Assembly: GCA_036163455.1 (NCBI GenBank) | Contig: JAYZKL010000016.1 | Location: 1 to 16,397 of the forward strand | Direction of reading: 5' to 3' | Source: GCA-2701705 sp036163455 | GTDB lineage: Bacteria > Pseudomonadota > Gammaproteobacteria > GCA-002705445 > GCA-002716945 | DNA: 16,397 nt | In this document: one piece after another, positions 14,318-16,397 of the stretch | Layout of the letters: the number at the start of each line of letters is the position of its first letter | Position numbering within the stretch: the first letter of the stretch is position 1 | Made by a program: the position numbers and the translations under genes | The notes under the pieces: model-generated | Database searches by the model: none | The model's input: the letters and a program-made list of their open reading frames with translations, nothing else | Told to the model about the DNA's origin: nothing

Positions 14318-14753
14318 TATGATTCTTTACAATAATTTTAATTTTGTCAGAAAATAAAGGTGGTTTATGCGCTATATGTATATAATCAGCAAATAATAAT
14401 TGCAGAGTATGTTCCCCTTCAGTTAAATTGATGATTGTTTCCGTTTGCCCTTTACCAAAGTGCATGTGTTGCTTATCAGATGGTATTGGTTGATTTAAGT
14501 TTGGCAGAACAGGCAAATCAATTAGTAGATGGTGGTGACCTGAATGCTCTTCATTAATTCCTGCAGGCAGTATTTTCATGCCCGATATTCCAAAAACTAT
14601 TTTGACTGGGTTGTGTACTGTTTGTCCATCTGACGGAGCAATAAAATAGACTTTTGCATCCTTGGTAGACATTGATTCAGCATCTACCTTATCAAATTGT
14701 AAAACTATCAAAATTGATATAATAATTGTAATAAATGAAAATTTTTTCACCAT
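14310..14753 (-). CDS. Secreted DUF4399 family protein
   Basis: The 147-residue protein has a signal peptide (hydrophobic 7-20, likely cleavage after VDA at 25), so it is expected in the periplasm. The mature part matches the DUF4399 pattern as I know it: VYFIAPSDGQTVHNPVKIVF near 35-54, the EEHSGHHHLLID block at 68-79, DKQHMHFGKGQTET near 93-106, and LTEGEHTLQLLFADYIHIAH at 110-129. It is rich in histidine (H70, H73-H75, H96, H98, H115, H126, H129), suggesting metal binding, but no function is established for the family to my knowledge. It starts 6 bases after the MBL-Rieske stop and overlaps the next gene, so the three are probably one operon. Confidence 0.85.
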   Translation of the reverse strand: MVKKFSFITIIISILIVLQFDKVDAESMSTKDAKVYFIAPSDGQTVHNPVKIVFGISGMKILPAGINEEHSGHHHLLIDLPVLPNLNQPIPSDKQHMHFGKGQTETIINLTEGEHTLQLLFADYIHIAHKPPLFSDKIKIIVKNHND

Positions 14754-14759
14754 TATATT

Positions 14760-16235
14760 CTACTCATTAATCTTTTTAGCATTGATTGTATATGTTCCTG
14801 ATTTCACTTTACCGTCATTGGATAAGGAGAATTTCCAGCCATGTCGTGGGCATACAACTTCATTATTCTCGTTCACGTCAGCCTCACAGAGATCACCACT
14901 ATTATGCGGGCAATATCTGTCTATTTCATAGTATCCGTCCTTTCCCTTTATTTTTATTCTCTCATTAGGGATATCTATGAATGATAGCATGCTCTTTTTT
15001 ATATTGCTTGTATCCGAGAAAATAAAGGCGTTCACCAGATTGTTAAAATTATCAGGAACCCTTGTTACTTTTGCGCGTAGTGATAAGTACACATCCTGCC
15101 ACCTAAAACCTGAGTGCATTAACGAAAAGTATTTTTTATCTGCTGATATTTCGTAATACTTTTCTGGTTGCCCAATATCCTCTACAATAGTTTTATCATT
15201 TAAGTTTATTGCAATTTTCTCATGCGGATTAGTACCCCAGCTAAATATTACTAGAGGTGTACCCTGAATAGCTATATCTATAATCTCGCTTAGTCTCAAC
15301 TTTACTTCATTGATTAAACTTTGTTTATCAAATTGATACTTCAAGCTTTCCCAATGATTAAATTTTTTCTCCCGGTAATTTACCAGCTCAACTTCAGTCG
15401 GTGGGTTAATAGGATGAGTTTTTTTATTTGTGAGTATTTCGTCGCCTGGTCTTGCATAGATGATATTCTCAATATCATGTTGTGTAAGATAATCATGTAA
15501 TTTATCCTGATGAGTAAATATATTTTCTTTACCCAAAGATAAACTCTGATCCAAAAAAGGAAATATTGCGGGGCCAGCTGCCGGTAAAAAGTATTTGGGT
15601 TTAATTGCTCTTATTGCATTTAAAACATTCTTAAGCTTAACTTGAGATTTTTCATAACTTATGCTTGCCTTTTCTTCTTCACTATAATTTGTGTAACAAA
15701 CTGGATGCCAACTTGCTCCTGAGAATTGGACACTATAAAAATCAATTGGGGTTTTAATATTTCTTACAACATCGAATATTTTACAGTCATTTTGATTTAA
15801 AAATGTGAAATCATTCGTTTCGACCAATATAGCACTATCATGATTAACGCCAATATCTGATATATAAGCTGAAATTTTCAAATCAGAGCTAATATCCAAT
15901 ATTCCTTGATTAGATATTGTATGTATCTCACATCCAAAACCTTCAAGCTTGTTCTCTAAATAATAATCTTTGTATTCTGGGATTATAAATTTTGTATGGT
16001 TAGCGAACTCCTTTATTGTCTCTTCATCATAATGATCTTGATGCTCATGTGTTATATAAATAAAAGAATCTTTATTTTGTATTTTTTCTAGGATTGTCTC
16101 TTTGTATATTTCATTATCTGGATATTGAAACCAACTGCCAAAAAAAGCACCTTTATTTGAAAACCAAGGGTCTGTCACTAGTATCGCGGTCTTTGTCTCA
16201 ATTAAAAAACAATTGTGTCCATAAAAATAAAGCAT
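14760..16235 (-). CDS. MBL-fold metallohydrolase with C-terminal Rieske [2Fe-2S] domain
   Basis: The 491-residue protein joins two redox/metal modules. Residues 1-270 are an UlaG-like metallo-beta-lactamase fold: FYGHNCFLIET at the start, DPW at 22-24, the metal motif H63-E-H65-Q-D67-H68, an NDC at 149-151, FSGASWHPVCY near 171-181 and PAAGPAIF near 218-225. Residues 300-410 are a linker region I do not recognise. Residues 425-491 are a Rieske domain: C442-P-H444, 17 residues, then C462-P-R-H465. Vertebrate CMP-Neu5Ac hydroxylase (CMAH) combines the same two modules, but with Rieske first and the MBL-like part second, so the order is reversed here. A hydroxylase or oxygenase-like role is inference. 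No signal peptide; probably cytosolic. It begins 15 bases after tRNA-Ser and leads a three-gene unit. Confidence 0.88.
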   Translation of the reverse strand: MLYFYGHNCFLIETKTAILVTDPWFSNKGAFFGSWFQYPDNEIYKETILEKIQNKDSFIYITHEHQDHYDEETIKEFANHTKFIIPEYKDYYLENKLEGFGCEIHTISNQGILDISSDLKISAYISDIGVNHDSAILVETNDFTFLNQNDCKIFDVVRNIKTPIDFYSVQFSGASWHPVCYTNYSEEEKASISYEKSQVKLKNVLNAIRAIKPKYFLPAAGPAIFPFLDQSLSLGKENIFTHQDKLHDYLTQHDIENIIYARPGDEILTNKKTHPINPPTEVELVNYREKKFNHWESLKYQFDKQSLINEVKLRLSEIIDIAIQGTPLVIFSWGTNPHEKIAINLNDKTIVEDIGQPEKYYEISADKKYFSLMHSGFRWQDVYLSLRAKVTRVPDNFNNLVNAFIFSDTSNIKKSMLSFIDIPNERIKIKGKDGYYEIDRYCPHNSGDLCEADVNENNEVVCPRHGWKFSLSNDGKVKSGTYTINAKKINE

Positions 16236-16250
16236 GCCACTATATTATCA

Positions 16251-16337
16251 CGGAGAGAGTGGGATTCGAACCCACGATACAGTTTCCTGTATACACGCTT
16301 TCCAAGCGTGCTCCTTAAACCACTCGGACACCTCTCC
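16251..16337 (-). tRNA. tRNA-Ser (anticodon GGA)
   Basis: The minus-strand sequence folds as an 87-base class II tRNA. The acceptor GGAGAGG pairs with TCTCTCC (one G-U). The D arm is TCC/GGA, the anticodon stem CACGC/GCGTG with loop TTGGAAA, and the long variable arm has stem ATACAG/CTGTAT over GAAA. The T arm is GTGGG/CCCAC around TTCGAAT, and the discriminator base is G. The anticodon GGA is at 16303-16301 and reads UCC and UCU. CCA is not encoded. A TAAAAT at 16365-16360 could be a -10 box upstream, without a good -35. Confidence 0.96.
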
Positions 16338-16397
16338 CTAATTATGAGACTGATTATTTATTTTAGCTTGGATGTTAAATAGATAAAGACCTAGTAT
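16338..16397. other. Upstream flank of tRNA-Ser
   Basis: This AT-rich end of the window probably contains the tRNA-Ser promoter. Apart from the weak TAAAAT box noted for the tRNA, I see no gene start, repeat or terminator in it. Confidence 0.4.

Noticed and set aside
14760..16235. A CMP-sialic acid hydroxylase assignment for the MBL-Rieske protein
   Set aside because: Domain order is reversed and no sialic acid synthesis or transport gene is in the window, so only the domain content is claimed.
16094..16318. A 74-codon plus-strand open frame containing RVGFEPT
   Set aside because: It is antisense to the MBL-Rieske gene and runs through the tRNA-Ser gene; that peptide is the well-known false translation of the T arm of a tRNA.
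1..16397. CRISPR arrays, insertion sequences, phage genes or integrases
   Set aside because: No spaced direct repeats, terminal inverted repeats or transposase/integrase motifs were seen on either strand.

Overview
The window is AT-rich (roughly 30% GC by eye) and tightly packed. It contains one partial and seventeen complete protein genes plus one tRNA gene, with no intergenic gap above about 70 bases. The gene order points to a gammaproteobacterium: nadB is divergent from rpoE, and rpoE-rseA-mucD-lepA-lepB-rnc-era-recO follows in series, which matches the Pseudomonas aeruginosa order nadB | algU-mucA-mucB-mucC-mucD-lepA-lepB-rnc-era-recO except that mucB/rseB and mucC/rseC are absent. The low GC, short or overlapping junctions and weak Shine-Dalgarno sites suggest a small-genome, probably free-living marine lineage such as SAR86. 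That placement is inference.

Layout. Positions 1-6665 (minus strand) carry the envelope-stress and housekeeping series: RpoE sigma factor, a very short RseA-type anti-sigma factor, a MucD/DegP periplasmic protease, LepA (EF4), signal peptidase I, RNase III, Era and the N-terminus of RecO. Most junctions overlap or nearly overlap, so this is probably one operon. A perfect 9-bp inverted repeat lies between mucD and lepA and reaches the lepA start codon. Positions 6724-10181 hold nadB (plus), orn (minus, tail-to-tail overlap with nadB) and a Ste24-type M48 membrane protease (plus). Positions 10197-12761 (minus) are the classic dnaX-ybaB-recR cluster.

Positions 12776-16235 are the less ordinary part. 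A tandem double-cupin (ChrR-like) protein sits just upstream of dnaX. A stand-alone, phosphomannose-isomerase-like cupin is divergent from it. A three-gene minus-strand unit follows: an MBL-fold hydrolase fused to a C-terminal Rieske [2Fe-2S] domain, a secreted His-rich DUF4399 protein, and an unrecognised 145-residue protein. A tRNA-Ser(GGA) gene lies 15 bases upstream of the MBL-Rieske gene.

The best candidates for new biology are the stripped-down RpoE/RseA/MucD module (no RseB or RseC, and an anti-sigma domain lacking its usual first part), the MBL-Rieske/DUF4399/unknown operon, and the hairpin at the lepA start. I saw no CRISPR array, transposon, integrase or phage gene.
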